A stretch of 64,000 nucleotides of DNA from an uncultured Flavobacteriaceae bacterium (GTDB taxonomy: Bacteria > Bacteroidota > Bacteroidia > Flavobacteriales > Flavobacteriaceae): assembly GCA_947500525.1 (NCBI GenBank), contig CANMSH010000007.1, positions 1 through 64,000 of the forward strand. Direction: 5' to 3'. Shown in pieces: positions 50,346 to 59,209 of this stretch; the stretch's first letter is position 1, and every line of letters starts with the position of its first letter. The notes under the pieces are model-generated. The model saw only the letters and a list, made by a program, of their open reading frames with translations, did not search any database and was not told the origin of the DNA. Both the position numbers and the translations under genes were made by a program.

Positions 50346-51305
50346 ATGAAACAAAGTATAATTACAGCATTTTTAAGCAAGACACAAGATAGGTTTTCAG
50401 AATATCAGAAACCAACAGGCTTGAAAGAGCGCCTTGAAATTGTTCAAAAAATAGATGGTGTAACTGGTATAGAAATCGTTTATCCTTATGAAACGGAAGA
50501 TCCAGGAGATACTAAGAAGATGATGCAAGAAATGGGTTTGGAATTTGCTGCAGTAAATGCAAATATTAAAAAAGAGACAAAATGGGTGCCAGGAGCCCTG
50601 TCTCGACCAAAAGAAAATTTACGTAATGAAGCGGTACAGTTAATTAAAGATGCGAAAGATTATGCCTTGGCAGTTGGAGCACCTCTTGTAACGTGCTGTC
50701 CATTATCAGATGGCTATGATAATTTGTTTCAGGTCGACTATGAAAAAGGATGGAAGTATATGATTGATGCTTTCGCCGAAGCGGCTGACTATAAACCAGA
50801 AGTACCTTTGTTCGTTGAGTATAAAATAAATGAAACAAGAGTAAACTGCTTTTTAGATAGCTGTGCAAAGACAATTGTTTTCTTGAAAGAGGTGGCCAAT
50901 GCAGCTACAGGAGTAACGATTGACTTTGGACATTCATTATTAGCAAAAGAAAATCCAGCAGAAATATTGGCAATGTGTGAGCATTCGAATGTAGATTATT
51001 ATTTACATACAAATGATAATGATTGGCAATTTGACTGGGATCTTATAGGAGGGTCAAGAAATTTTTTACATACCGTAGAATTTTTCTTTTATGCAAAAGA
51101 GTTCGGGTATGATAAGTATTTCACGGCCGATGCATCACCTAGAATTTTCGATATGGTCAGTTTTTTTACCGAACATGCAGAAATGAATAAAGCGATATGG
51201 AATATTGTAGAGAAGTTAGATCGTACTAAATATAGACGTTTGATGCAAGAAGAGAGACATATGGATTTAATGAAATTAGTAAGAAAAGAAATTTACAGGC
51301 TATAA
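50346..51305 (+). CDS. Sugar phosphate isomerase/epimerase-like TIM-barrel protein
   Basis: VTGIEIVYPYETEDPGDTKKMMQEMGLEFAAVNANI; VTIDFGHSLLAKENPAEILAM; YYLHTNDNDWQFDWDLIGGS. Confidence 0.85.
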   Translation: MKQSIITAFLSKTQDRFSEYQKPTGLKERLEIVQKIDGVTGIEIVYPYETEDPGDTKKMMQEMGLEFAAVNANIKKETKWVPGALSRPKENLRNEAVQLIKDAKDYALAVGAPLVTCCPLSDGYDNLFQVDYEKGWKYMIDAFAEAADYKPEVPLFVEYKINETRVNCFLDSCAKTIVFLKEVANAATGVTIDFGHSLLAKENPAEILAMCEHSNVDYYLHTNDNDWQFDWDLIGGSRNFLHTVEFFFYAKEFGYDKYFTADASPRIFDMVSFFTEHAEMNKAIWNIVEKLDRTKYRRLMQEERHMDLMKLVRKEIYRL

Positions 51306-51331
51306 TAAGGCCTTCTAAAAAAATTACATTT

Positions 51332-54139
51332 ATGAAACGTCTATTTTATTTGAAAAATACCCTGACAAGCTTAATATTCTTGATCTTCCTATCGAGTTGT
51401 AATCAACAAAACGACAAAGATTGGCAATGGGAAACTATAGCTGCAAATGGTGAACCTACTGCGAGACATGAGGCAGGGTTGATAGCTTTTGAAGATAAAA
51501 TTTTGCTTATTGGCGGCCGACGAATAAATGCAACTGACGAATTCGATACAAATACGAATACTTGGACAGCGAAATCACCAACTCCCATTGAATTGCATCA
51601 CTTTCAACCTGTAGCTATAGATGATGCTATTTATTTAATTGGGGCAATGACAGGGAAATGGCCAAATGAAAAACCTCTCGATAGAGTCATTATTTATTAT
51701 CCCAAAAAAGATGTTTATGAGTATGGAGATGAGATACCCGAAGATCGCAGAAGAGGTGGTGCAGGAGTGGTTACGTACAACAATAAAATATATGTCATTG
51801 GAGGTATTGTCAACGGACATGTCGATGGTTACAAACCATGGTTTGATGAGTATGATCCCAAGACGGGCGAATGGAAAGTTCTAGATGATGCTCCAGATGC
51901 AAGAGATCATTTCAATGCAGCAATTGTCAATGATAAATTGTACGCTTTCGCAGGTCGCAGAACCTCTAAAAGAACAAATCAAGATATGGCGTTGACCAGC
52001 AGTCATGGTAACGTGTATAATTTTTCTACAAACCAATGGGAAATTGTTACTAATAATTTAGCCATTCCTACCCAACGAGCCGGGAATGCTGCTTTTGCTT
52101 GGAATGATGAAATTATTGTTGGTGGTGGTGAAAGTAGTTCGCAAGAAGCAGCACATAGTGAGGTAGAGTCATATAACAGTAAGACGAAAACATGGAGCTC
52201 ATGGCCTTCATTTAAACAAGGTCGACACGGTTCGGGTTTCGCCGTCGTTAACGACTATGTATATACTGCTTCAGGTAGTGGAAATAGAGGAGGTGGTCCG
52301 GAACTCACTACTATCGAACGACTAAAATTACCAACACGTACAAAAAACAGAAATAATGGGGTGGCCGATATGACTGCTGTCTATAAAAAATGGCATACCA
52401 TTTCATTGGCGTTTGAAGGTCCTAACACATCAGAATTGGACGAAGATAATCCATTCTTAAATTATGCTCTCAATGTTGTTTTTAAACATGAAAAAAAGGA
52501 GTATAAAGTACGCGGATTTTATGCTGCCGATGGTAACGCTTCAGAAACAGGTGCTAGTAAAGGAAATGTTTGGAAAACTAGATTTACGCCAGATATGATT
52601 GGAAAATGGACCTATACAGCAACATTATATCAGGGTGATAGCATTGCACTAGAGAATGATTTTTCAAAAGGAAAGTCGATTAAAATTAGCAATTCAACTG
52701 GGCAATTTGTGGTTAGGAATTCTGACAAAGACAAGGTAGATTTTAGAACCAATGGTAGATTAAAAGCATATAAAGGTTATTATAAATTTCAAGATTCTGA
52801 TAATTATTGGATAAAGGGAGGGGCGAATAGTCCTGAAAATTTGCTGGCGTATACAGATTTTGATGATACCTATCGGATGCAAGGACAAAACGAAGAAGGA
52901 GAGGCCAGTGTTACTGAAGTGATACATTCTTTTGAGCCACATTTAAAAGATTGGAAGCAAGGCGATCCCACTTGGAAAAACGGAAAAGGAAAATCGTTAA
53001 TTGGAGCATATAATTACCTGGCAAGTAAAGGTATGAATTCATCTTATTTCTTAACAATGAACATTTTAGGAGATGGGAAAGATGTTTGGCCATATGCGAA
53101 TCCGAAAGATGTGATGAGATTTGATGTGAGCAAATTAGCGCAATGGGAAATAGTCTTTGAACATATGCAGTCAAAAGGCATTTTACTTCATATGGTTCTG
53201 CAAGAAACAGAAAATGAAACGATGCTCGATAATGGTGATACAGGTAAGACCAGACAATTATATTTAAGAGAACTCATAGCTCGTTTTGGTCATCATTTAG
53301 CGTTAACCTGGAACCTTGGCGAAGAAAATGGTCCAGCATCATGGTCTCCAATTGGTCAAAATGATCGCCAGCGAAAAGCAATGGCTAAATTCTTAAAGGA
53401 TAATGATCCTTATAAACATCCTGTGTTATTACATACCCATGCTTACGATCCTTTGAGAAGCACAGTGCTAGATTCTATTGTAGGGTATAAATATGTTGAT
53501 GGATTATCCCTTCAACAAGATAAGAGAGAATTGGCCGCTGGGGTGGTAGAATCCTGGAAAGATAAAGCCAAGAAAAATGGGCATGAATGGTTGATTACAA
53601 TGGATGAGATTGGAATGTGGCATACAGCAGCTTTACCTGACAATGTAGATCCTAATCACGATACGCTCCGCAGTTATGTTCTTTGGGGAACTTTGTTATC
53701 AGGAGGAGCTGGAATAGAATGGTATTTTGGCGCAAAATTTCCTCATAACGATTTGACCTCTGAAGATTGGCGTCAAAGAGATCGATTATGGGAATTAACA
53801 AACCATGCGCTTACTTTTTTTCAGCAGCATATACCGTTTTGGGAAATGGAAGCAGCAAATAAGTTGACCAATGCTAAGAACGCATATTGCTTACAAAAAA
53901 AGGGTCAAACCTATGCCTTATACTTTCCTAAAACAGGACAACATACACTAGATTTATCGGATGTGTCGGGTGATTTTAGTATTGAATGGTATGATCCGTT
54001 AAACGGAGGAGCCTTACAAAAGGGGTCATTAGAAAAAATTGAAGGTGGCGCTATTAGAGTACTCGGCAAAGCACCAGTTCGAAAGATGCATTCAGAGGAA
54101 AAGGACTGGGTTTGTCTAGTGAGAAAAATAAATGAATAG
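51332..54139 (+). CDS. Lipoprotein fusion: N-terminal Kelch repeats + DUF5060 + glycosidase-like domain
   Basis: Lipobox LSSC; Kelch units (KILLIGGRRINATDEFDTNTNTW; IYVIGGIVNGH...FDEYDPKTGEWK); YKKWHTISLAFEGPNTSELDEDNPFLNYALNVVFKHEKKEYKVRGFYAADGNASETGA; TWNLGEENG and DEIGMWH. Confidence 0.82.
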   Translation: MKRLFYLKNTLTSLIFLIFLSSCNQQNDKDWQWETIAANGEPTARHEAGLIAFEDKILLIGGRRINATDEFDTNTNTWTAKSPTPIELHHFQPVAIDDAIYLIGAMTGKWPNEKPLDRVIIYYPKKDVYEYGDEIPEDRRRGGAGVVTYNNKIYVIGGIVNGHVDGYKPWFDEYDPKTGEWKVLDDAPDARDHFNAAIVNDKLYAFAGRRTSKRTNQDMALTSSHGNVYNFSTNQWEIVTNNLAIPTQRAGNAAFAWNDEIIVGGGESSSQEAAHSEVESYNSKTKTWSSWPSFKQGRHGSGFAVVNDYVYTASGSGNRGGGPELTTIERLKLPTRTKNRNNGVADMTAVYKKWHTISLAFEGPNTSELDEDNPFLNYALNVVFKHEKKEYKVRGFYAADGNASETGASKGNVWKTRFTPDMIGKWTYTATLYQGDSIALENDFSKGKSIKISNSTGQFVVRNSDKDKVDFRTNGRLKAYKGYYKFQDSDNYWIKGGANSPENLLAYTDFDDTYRMQGQNEEGEASVTEVIHSFEPHLKDWKQGDPTWKNGKGKSLIGAYNYLASKGMNSSYFLTMNILGDGKDVWPYANPKDVMRFDVSKLAQWEIVFEHMQSKGILLHMVLQETENETMLDNGDTGKTRQLYLRELIARFGHHLALTWNLGEENGPASWSPIGQNDRQRKAMAKFLKDNDPYKHPVLLHTHAYDPLRSTVLDSIVGYKYVDGLSLQQDKRELAAGVVESWKDKAKKNGHEWLITMDEIGMWHTAALPDNVDPNHDTLRSYVLWGTLLSGGAGIEWYFGAKFPHNDLTSEDWRQRDRLWELTNHALTFFQQHIPFWEMEAANKLTNAKNAYCLQKKGQTYALYFPKTGQHTLDLSDVSGDFSIEWYDPLNGGALQKGSLEKIEGGAIRVLGKAPVRKMHSEEKDWVCLVRKINE

Positions 54140-54292
54140 CTCGAAATGAAGTAAATACTGAATGACGAAATTCTATAAATGAAGTAAACAAAAATAATTA
54201 TTAAACATTACAAAAGTATGAAAGATTGCGAATGCGTTGGACTCTTAAGATCCGATTCCTTTAAATTAAAAATTCAAATTATAACAGATCAA

Positions 54293-55210
54293 ATGCGTTC
54301 GCGGTTTGATAAATTGGTAATTCTTGTTTTTATATGCCTGCTCTGTGTTTCATGTAATGAAACTAAGAATAAGACAGAAGAAGAAAAAGAAGTAGACCCT
54401 ATTGAATGGGTGAATTTGATCGATAAAGATCTCTCAAAATGGGATACTTATTTAAGTTTTAAACACAAAGTAGGTTATGATGGAAGTCATCCGCTTGACT
54501 CTTTAGGAAATAAAATAGCTCCAATAGGTTTGAATCAACCGGGTTATGATGTTTTTTCAACCGTTATGAAGGATAATGAACAAGTCATTAAAGTTACTGG
54601 CGAGTATTATGGATGTTTAGTAACAAAGGAAATATATGACAATTATCATTTTCAATTGAAGTTTAAGTGGGGAGACAAAAAATGGGTTCCTAGAAAAGAT
54701 CGCATGAAAGATTCTGGTATTTTATATCATTCAGTTGGTGATTTTGGAGCAGAACATTGGCGTTCATGGATGATGTCGCAAGAATTTCAAATCATGGAAG
54801 CACATACAGGAGATTTTTGGAGTCAAGCAACCTCAGCAATCGATATACGAGCATTTGCGTCTGAGTCAGGTCTAAATCCTATGGCTCACGAAAGTCAAGA
54901 TTTTCTAAGTTTTGGAGAAAGAGGAGAAGCAGGAAAATATTGCTTGAGAAGTAATAACTATGAGAATGATTCGGGAGAATGGAATACGCTCGATTTGGTT
55001 TGCTATAATGGTAAAAGTTTGCATATCGTAAATGGTGAAGTTGTGATGGTATTGAAAGATTCGCGATATATCAATGAAAATGGCGAAGTAATGCCTTTAG
55101 AAAAAGGTAAAATTCAGTTACAGAGTGAAGCTGCTGAACTATTCTTTAAGGAAATTAAAATTAGACCAATTGCGGAGCTGTCTTCAAAACATGCAGCTTA
55201 CTTTGAATAA
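54293..55210 (+). CDS. DUF1080 (3-keto-glycoside hydrolase-like) lipoprotein
   Basis: MRSRFDKLVILVFICLLCVSCNE; YYGCLVTKEIYDNYHFQLKFKWG...RKDRMKDSGILYHSVGDFG...WRSWMMSQEFQIMEAHTGDFW. Confidence 0.85.
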   Translation: MRSRFDKLVILVFICLLCVSCNETKNKTEEEKEVDPIEWVNLIDKDLSKWDTYLSFKHKVGYDGSHPLDSLGNKIAPIGLNQPGYDVFSTVMKDNEQVIKVTGEYYGCLVTKEIYDNYHFQLKFKWGDKKWVPRKDRMKDSGILYHSVGDFGAEHWRSWMMSQEFQIMEAHTGDFWSQATSAIDIRAFASESGLNPMAHESQDFLSFGERGEAGKYCLRSNNYENDSGEWNTLDLVCYNGKSLHIVNGEVVMVLKDSRYINENGEVMPLEKGKIQLQSEAAELFFKEIKIRPIAELSSKHAAYFE

Positions 55211-55282
55211 TTTAGGTTAACGAGTTTTATAATTATTAGAAGCCAAAATGTAGTGATAGCGGTGTAGTAATAATATAAAACG

Positions 55283-55312
55283 AAAAAACGCTCAGAGATG
55301 AGCGTTTTTTTT
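55283..55312. terminator. Bidirectional terminator between DUF1080 and MarR genes
   Basis: AAAAAACGCTCA-GAGA-TGAGCGTTTTTT. Confidence 0.88.
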
Positions 55313-55323
55313 GTTTTTTATAA

Positions 55324-55842
55324 TTAATCGTTTACATCAACCAACAGCTGGTGAAAAGACTTTAATTTTTCATCTTCGTTGATCAATTTACTCATACATG
55401 CTTCTAAAAATAGCAAGAAGGTTTTTTTCTCTGATTCGTTAAAACCTTCTGTTAAATATTTTATTACTCCAAAACGAGAAGGCTGAGTTCTATTTACCAA
55501 AGCAATGCCTTCTTTAGTTAATCTCAGTCTCTTTTTTCTTCTGTCAAATTCATCCTCGTATTGTTTGATAAGTCCTTTATCTAACAATACACTTATTAAA
55601 TTTGTAATATTGGCTCTAGTCACATTTAACGAATCTGCCAATTCACTTGCCATAAGTGCTTTATCATGTTTTTCTCTTTTGAAAAAAGGTAAATTAGGGT
55701 TATTGGCTAAATGTAATAATATAAGCCATTGTTGCGTAGTTAATCCCACCTTTTGATACACTTCATCTCCAATTTTCTTTAGTTGATTTGCCAAATCAAA
55801 AATGCTCATCACTATAGATTCTTCAATACTTTTTTCTATCAT
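55324..55842 (-). CDS. MarR family transcriptional regulator
   Basis: VGLTTQQWLILLHLANNPNLPFFKREKHDKALMASELADSLNVTRANITNLISVLLDKGLIKQYEDEFDRRKKRLRLTKEG. Confidence 0.93.
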   Translation of the reverse strand: MIEKSIEESIVMSIFDLANQLKKIGDEVYQKVGLTTQQWLILLHLANNPNLPFFKREKHDKALMASELADSLNVTRANITNLISVLLDKGLIKQYEDEFDRRKKRLRLTKEGIALVNRTQPSRFGVIKYLTEGFNESEKKTFLLFLEACMSKLINEDEKLKSFHQLLVDVND

Positions 55843-55890
55843 TTTCTCTTATTTAAATTTTTAGAGGCTGCAAATATACAAGGACGTGCC

Positions 55891-56904
55891 TTAGTGATGC
55901 AGCTTTTTTATAACTTTTAATTGTGTTTTTATAAACAAATCTTTGTTAGGGGTTTCATTTTTAAATGAATTAGCTGGATAATGACTGAATGATTGATATG
56001 AAGGCGCGTATAGTTCAAAACGTTGTCTTGCAATATAATTTTGCATCGATACTTTAGATCTATAATTTCGTAAGGCCATAATATCAACATAACTATTACC
56101 AACTATACTTTCTCCTGCACTCGCTTCTGCAAGTACATGTCCTTCATAATGAATCACTTTTGATCCTCCATTCGTACTTGAATGAGGAATGTCGATTCCA
56201 GAAATTCCACCAGAGTTTGCAGATATAACATAGGCCATATTTTCAATAGCTCTGGCTCTTTTCGCAATTTCTTTATGTGTTAACTGCGGGCTGCTCGTTT
56301 CTGAAGAAGAGTGCAAGAATACTTCTGCTCCTCTCATAATTAAACAACGTGCTATTTCGGGATATAAAATTTCTTCAGAGGCGATACAAGCCAGTTTACC
56401 TAATTTTGTATCTGCTACTGGGAAGAAAGAATCTTCACCATAAATTTTTATGTATTCGTCCATGACGTCGTGCGGTGTAGGGGCGAACATAGAATTTAGA
56501 CGTCTGTATCGAAGTATTAGTTTTCCTTCGTCATTTATAATAAAACTACTCTGAAAATATAGGTTTGGAAAATGTTCATCTAATTCATAGAAGTTTCCAG
56601 ATAAAAATACCTGTTCTTGAATACAAAATTCTTTCATTTGAACAAATAAATCGTCCTTTATACTAATACAAGCTTTTTCTTTCCATTCCTGTAAATTTTC
56701 TCCAAAAGGAAAACTTGTTAAAAAATACTCAGGCAAGACAATCAATTTTAAATCTGGACCAAGAAACCTTTTAGCTGCGCGAACTTGCGCAAGTACCTTG
56801 TGTAAGGTCTTTTGCATTAGTGCATAACTCGAATCTCTGTCTTCACATAAATTAATTGCTTGACATTCAGTTTGCAATGCTAAAGATTTATATCGATCTA
56901 TCAC
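55891..56904 (-). CDS. Carbon-nitrogen hydrolase (nitrilase superfamily)
   Basis: LKLIVLPEYFLTSFPFGEN (Glu), RYRRLNSMFAPTP (Lys position reads R), KLACIASEEILYPEIARCLIMRGAEVFLHSSSE (Cys position reads A-C-I-A), ARAIENMAYVISANSGGISG. Confidence 0.82.
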   Translation of the reverse strand: MIDRYKSLALQTECQAINLCEDRDSSYALMQKTLHKVLAQVRAAKRFLGPDLKLIVLPEYFLTSFPFGENLQEWKEKACISIKDDLFVQMKEFCIQEQVFLSGNFYELDEHFPNLYFQSSFIINDEGKLILRYRRLNSMFAPTPHDVMDEYIKIYGEDSFFPVADTKLGKLACIASEEILYPEIARCLIMRGAEVFLHSSSETSSPQLTHKEIAKRARAIENMAYVISANSGGISGIDIPHSSTNGGSKVIHYEGHVLAEASAGESIVGNSYVDIMALRNYRSKVSMQNYIARQRFELYAPSYQSFSHYPANSFKNETPNKDLFIKTQLKVIKKLHH

Positions 56905-56933
56905 AGAATAGCTATTTATTTTAGTAATATTAC

Positions 56934-56962
56934 AAAAATAGTTAATTATATTAACTATTAAC
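56934..56962 (-). promoter_or_regulatory. Operator/promoter element 1 of the MarR-locus family, upstream of the nitrilase gene
   Basis: Minus strand GTTAATAGTTAATATAATTAACTATTTTT(G); contains perfect palindrome AATAGTTAAT-TAT-ATTAACTATT (56937-56959) and ends in a TATTTTTG -7-like box. Confidence 0.7.
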
Positions 56963-56995
56963 GTAATTTATCTTTTTTTATTTAACATATTTTCA

Positions 56996-58066
56996 TTAAT
57001 CCTGTGTTTCAAAATTTAGTTCGGTCGCTGGTGTATTTTTAGGTTTCTCTTTTTTCTCAATTATTTGCCAACTAACCCCCGCTGTATCAGTAAAGATAAA
57101 AGAAGATTCATCAAATTCGTTTTGTTGAATTTTTGAAGGTTTTAGTTCATGATCTTTTACCAATTTATGAACCATTTTTAATTTTGGAGTGTAAAAAGAA
57201 TGCAACGTAATTCCTTTTTCTCCTATACGTTGATGCGAAGATTTATTGGGTTTGTTCCCGTTAGGGATGAAGAACTTTAATTTTCCACAGATATTGTTTG
57301 CCGAAACAAAGCCTTGGTACCAATGACTAAACCCAGGTTCCATCTGAAAAACTCTTTTAGGTCCTTTAAGCCAATCGCCGTCGATCGCAGGATCCTCTTC
57401 GGCGATTAAGCCTAGTGCTGTAGATAAATAGGACATTTGATCCATCGATGTGGCATCAATAATAAAATCGTGATGTGTAAATTCACTGGTCTTTAGTTTA
57501 GAACTTGGTGTAATGGTTCCATATCCTGGTATTGAGTAACCGTAACGTTGAAAAAAGATATGATTGAAAAACTCACCGTATACGGCATTTTCTCGCACTA
57601 AAACGGGTCGATTAAAAAAATCTCGATCACCTGTGTTGAGACCAAAAAGATCATCAGCAATAGGTTCAGTTGGCAACCAAGGTTTTTTACCAACATCTCT
57701 GGCAGTTTGATAAATATCATACAATCTAAAAATGTCATTGGTGCGCATAACAGCAATACGAGACCCAATGGTTTCAACTGGCGCATAACCTATGCCATTT
57801 CCAAGAGGTTCGTCCCACTCTAAAATTCGAAGCAGCCCATGGCTATCTATACTACCATTTTGTAAACGATACGAGGTTAATTTAGAATTGACACCATAAA
57901 TTTTTTGAGCTTCTTCAGATCGAATCGAACGCTTCATAGTTACCTCAAAACCAAAATCAGCAAAGTATTTTATGGCGTATTCAGCATTCTGAACACCAAG
58001 CATTACTTCATAAACACCGCTAATACCGGTATTAGGAATCTTTTGAGTTATTGTTTTGGAAGACAT
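56996..58066 (-). CDS. VOC (glyoxalase/dioxygenase fold) family protein
   Basis: GVYEVMLGVQNAEYAIKYFADFGFEVTMKR...GSRIAVMRTNDIFRLYDIYQ...TDTAGVSWQIIEKKEKP. Confidence 0.75.
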   Translation of the reverse strand: MSSKTITQKIPNTGISGVYEVMLGVQNAEYAIKYFADFGFEVTMKRSIRSEEAQKIYGVNSKLTSYRLQNGSIDSHGLLRILEWDEPLGNGIGYAPVETIGSRIAVMRTNDIFRLYDIYQTARDVGKKPWLPTEPIADDLFGLNTGDRDFFNRPVLVRENAVYGEFFNHIFFQRYGYSIPGYGTITPSSKLKTSEFTHHDFIIDATSMDQMSYLSTALGLIAEEDPAIDGDWLKGPKRVFQMEPGFSHWYQGFVSANNICGKLKFFIPNGNKPNKSSHQRIGEKGITLHSFYTPKLKMVHKLVKDHELKPSKIQQNEFDESSFIFTDTAGVSWQIIEKKEKPKNTPATELNFETQD

Positions 58067-58106
58067 AGAAAAGGTTCAAGTAGTACAGTAACAGGTGTAA
58101 TCATAG

Positions 58107-59102
58107 TTATACGGTTAAAATAAGTTTGCCAAAGTTTTCTCCTGTATATAACATTTTGAGCGTACTAGGAAAATTATCTAATCCATGAACGACATGTTCT
58201 TTTGGATGTATTTTTTTCTCCTGTATCCATGTCGCAATTTCTTTAGCGGCTTCTGGCCATTGACTTACATAATCAAAGACTATAATTCCGTTAAGTACTC
58301 CGCGGGCTGTTACAATTTTCATATAATTTTGAGGACCATGAATGTTAGCCATATCATTATATTGAGAAATAGCTCCACATATGGTAACGCGAGCACCTTG
58401 TGCCAAATTTGCCAAAGCAATATCTAATATCGGACCTCCAACATTATCATAAAAAATATGCACGCCTTTAGGAGCATATTCTTTAAGTTTTGCATCAATA
58501 TCATCTGTTTTATAATTTATCGCATGATCGAAGCCACATTCATTAATTAAGTAATCACATTTGGCATCTGTACCAGCAGAACCAATAACGACACAACCTT
58601 TAATTTTGGCAATTTGCCCAACTGTGGAGCCTACAATTCCTGCCGCCCCCGATATAAAAACGGTTTCGCCCTTTTGAGGCTTGCCTTTTTCTAGTAAACC
58701 GAAATACGCGGTCATTCCTGGCATTCCTAGGATGCCTAAGTGATATGATAATTTGCCATTTGAAATATCCAACTTACTCAATCCCGTACCGTCAGAAATA
58801 CTGTAATTTTGAACTCCTAAAAGTCCAGAGACATAATCCCCTTCTTTGAAAGAATCATTCTTAGTTGCAACTACTTTTCCAGCTGAAAATGAGCGCATAA
58901 CGGCACCTATTTCTACACCTTTAATATAGGTGGTTCCCTCATTCATCCAACCTCTCATTGCTGGATCCAACGAAATAGCCTCTATTTTGATGAGTAGCTC
59001 TCCATCTTTAAGATCTCTTACTCTTTCGGTAAGTATGTCAAAATTACTTTCGGTTACTGCTCCTTTTGGTCTATTTGCGAGTATTACTTTTGTATTGTTC
59101 AT
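58107..59102 (-). CDS. NADP-dependent MDR oxidoreductase (CurA/alkenal reductase-like)
   Basis: LANRPKGAVTESNFDI...LSLDPAMRGWMNE...GMPGMTAYFGLLEKGKPQKGETVFISGAAGIVGSTVGQIAKIKGCVVIGSAGTDAKC...IFYDNVGG. Confidence 0.92.
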   Translation of the reverse strand: MNNTKVILANRPKGAVTESNFDILTERVRDLKDGELLIKIEAISLDPAMRGWMNEGTTYIKGVEIGAVMRSFSAGKVVATKNDSFKEGDYVSGLLGVQNYSISDGTGLSKLDISNGKLSYHLGILGMPGMTAYFGLLEKGKPQKGETVFISGAAGIVGSTVGQIAKIKGCVVIGSAGTDAKCDYLINECGFDHAINYKTDDIDAKLKEYAPKGVHIFYDNVGGPILDIALANLAQGARVTICGAISQYNDMANIHGPQNYMKIVTARGVLNGIIVFDYVSQWPEAAKEIATWIQEKKIHPKEHVVHGLDNFPSTLKMLYTGENFGKLILTV

Positions 59103-59148
59103 AGTTGCTCTCTTGATAATTCAATAATTATTATGGTATAAAATTAAA

Positions 59149-59178
59149 AAAAAATAGTTAACATTGTAAATAATTAAC
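59149..59178 (-). promoter_or_regulatory. Operator/promoter element 2, facing the CurA-like gene
   Basis: Minus strand GTTAATTATTTACAATGTTAACTATTTTTT, 28/30 identical to element 4. Confidence 0.72.
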
Positions 59179-59195
59179 TAATTTAACTATTTTAA
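59166..59195 (+). promoter_or_regulatory. Operator/promoter element 3, facing the alpha/beta hydrolase gene
   Basis: GTAAATAATTAACTAATTTAACTATTTTAA, 24/30 identical to element 4, overlapping element 2 in opposite orientation. Confidence 0.62.
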
Positions 59196-59209
59196 TTTAA
59201 ACAAGTACA

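Noticed and set aside
54144-54188. Direct repeat AAATGAAGTAAA (54144-54155 and 54177-54188) between Kelch-GH and DUF1080 genes
   Set aside because: Short and A-rich; no further copies seen and no supporting context.
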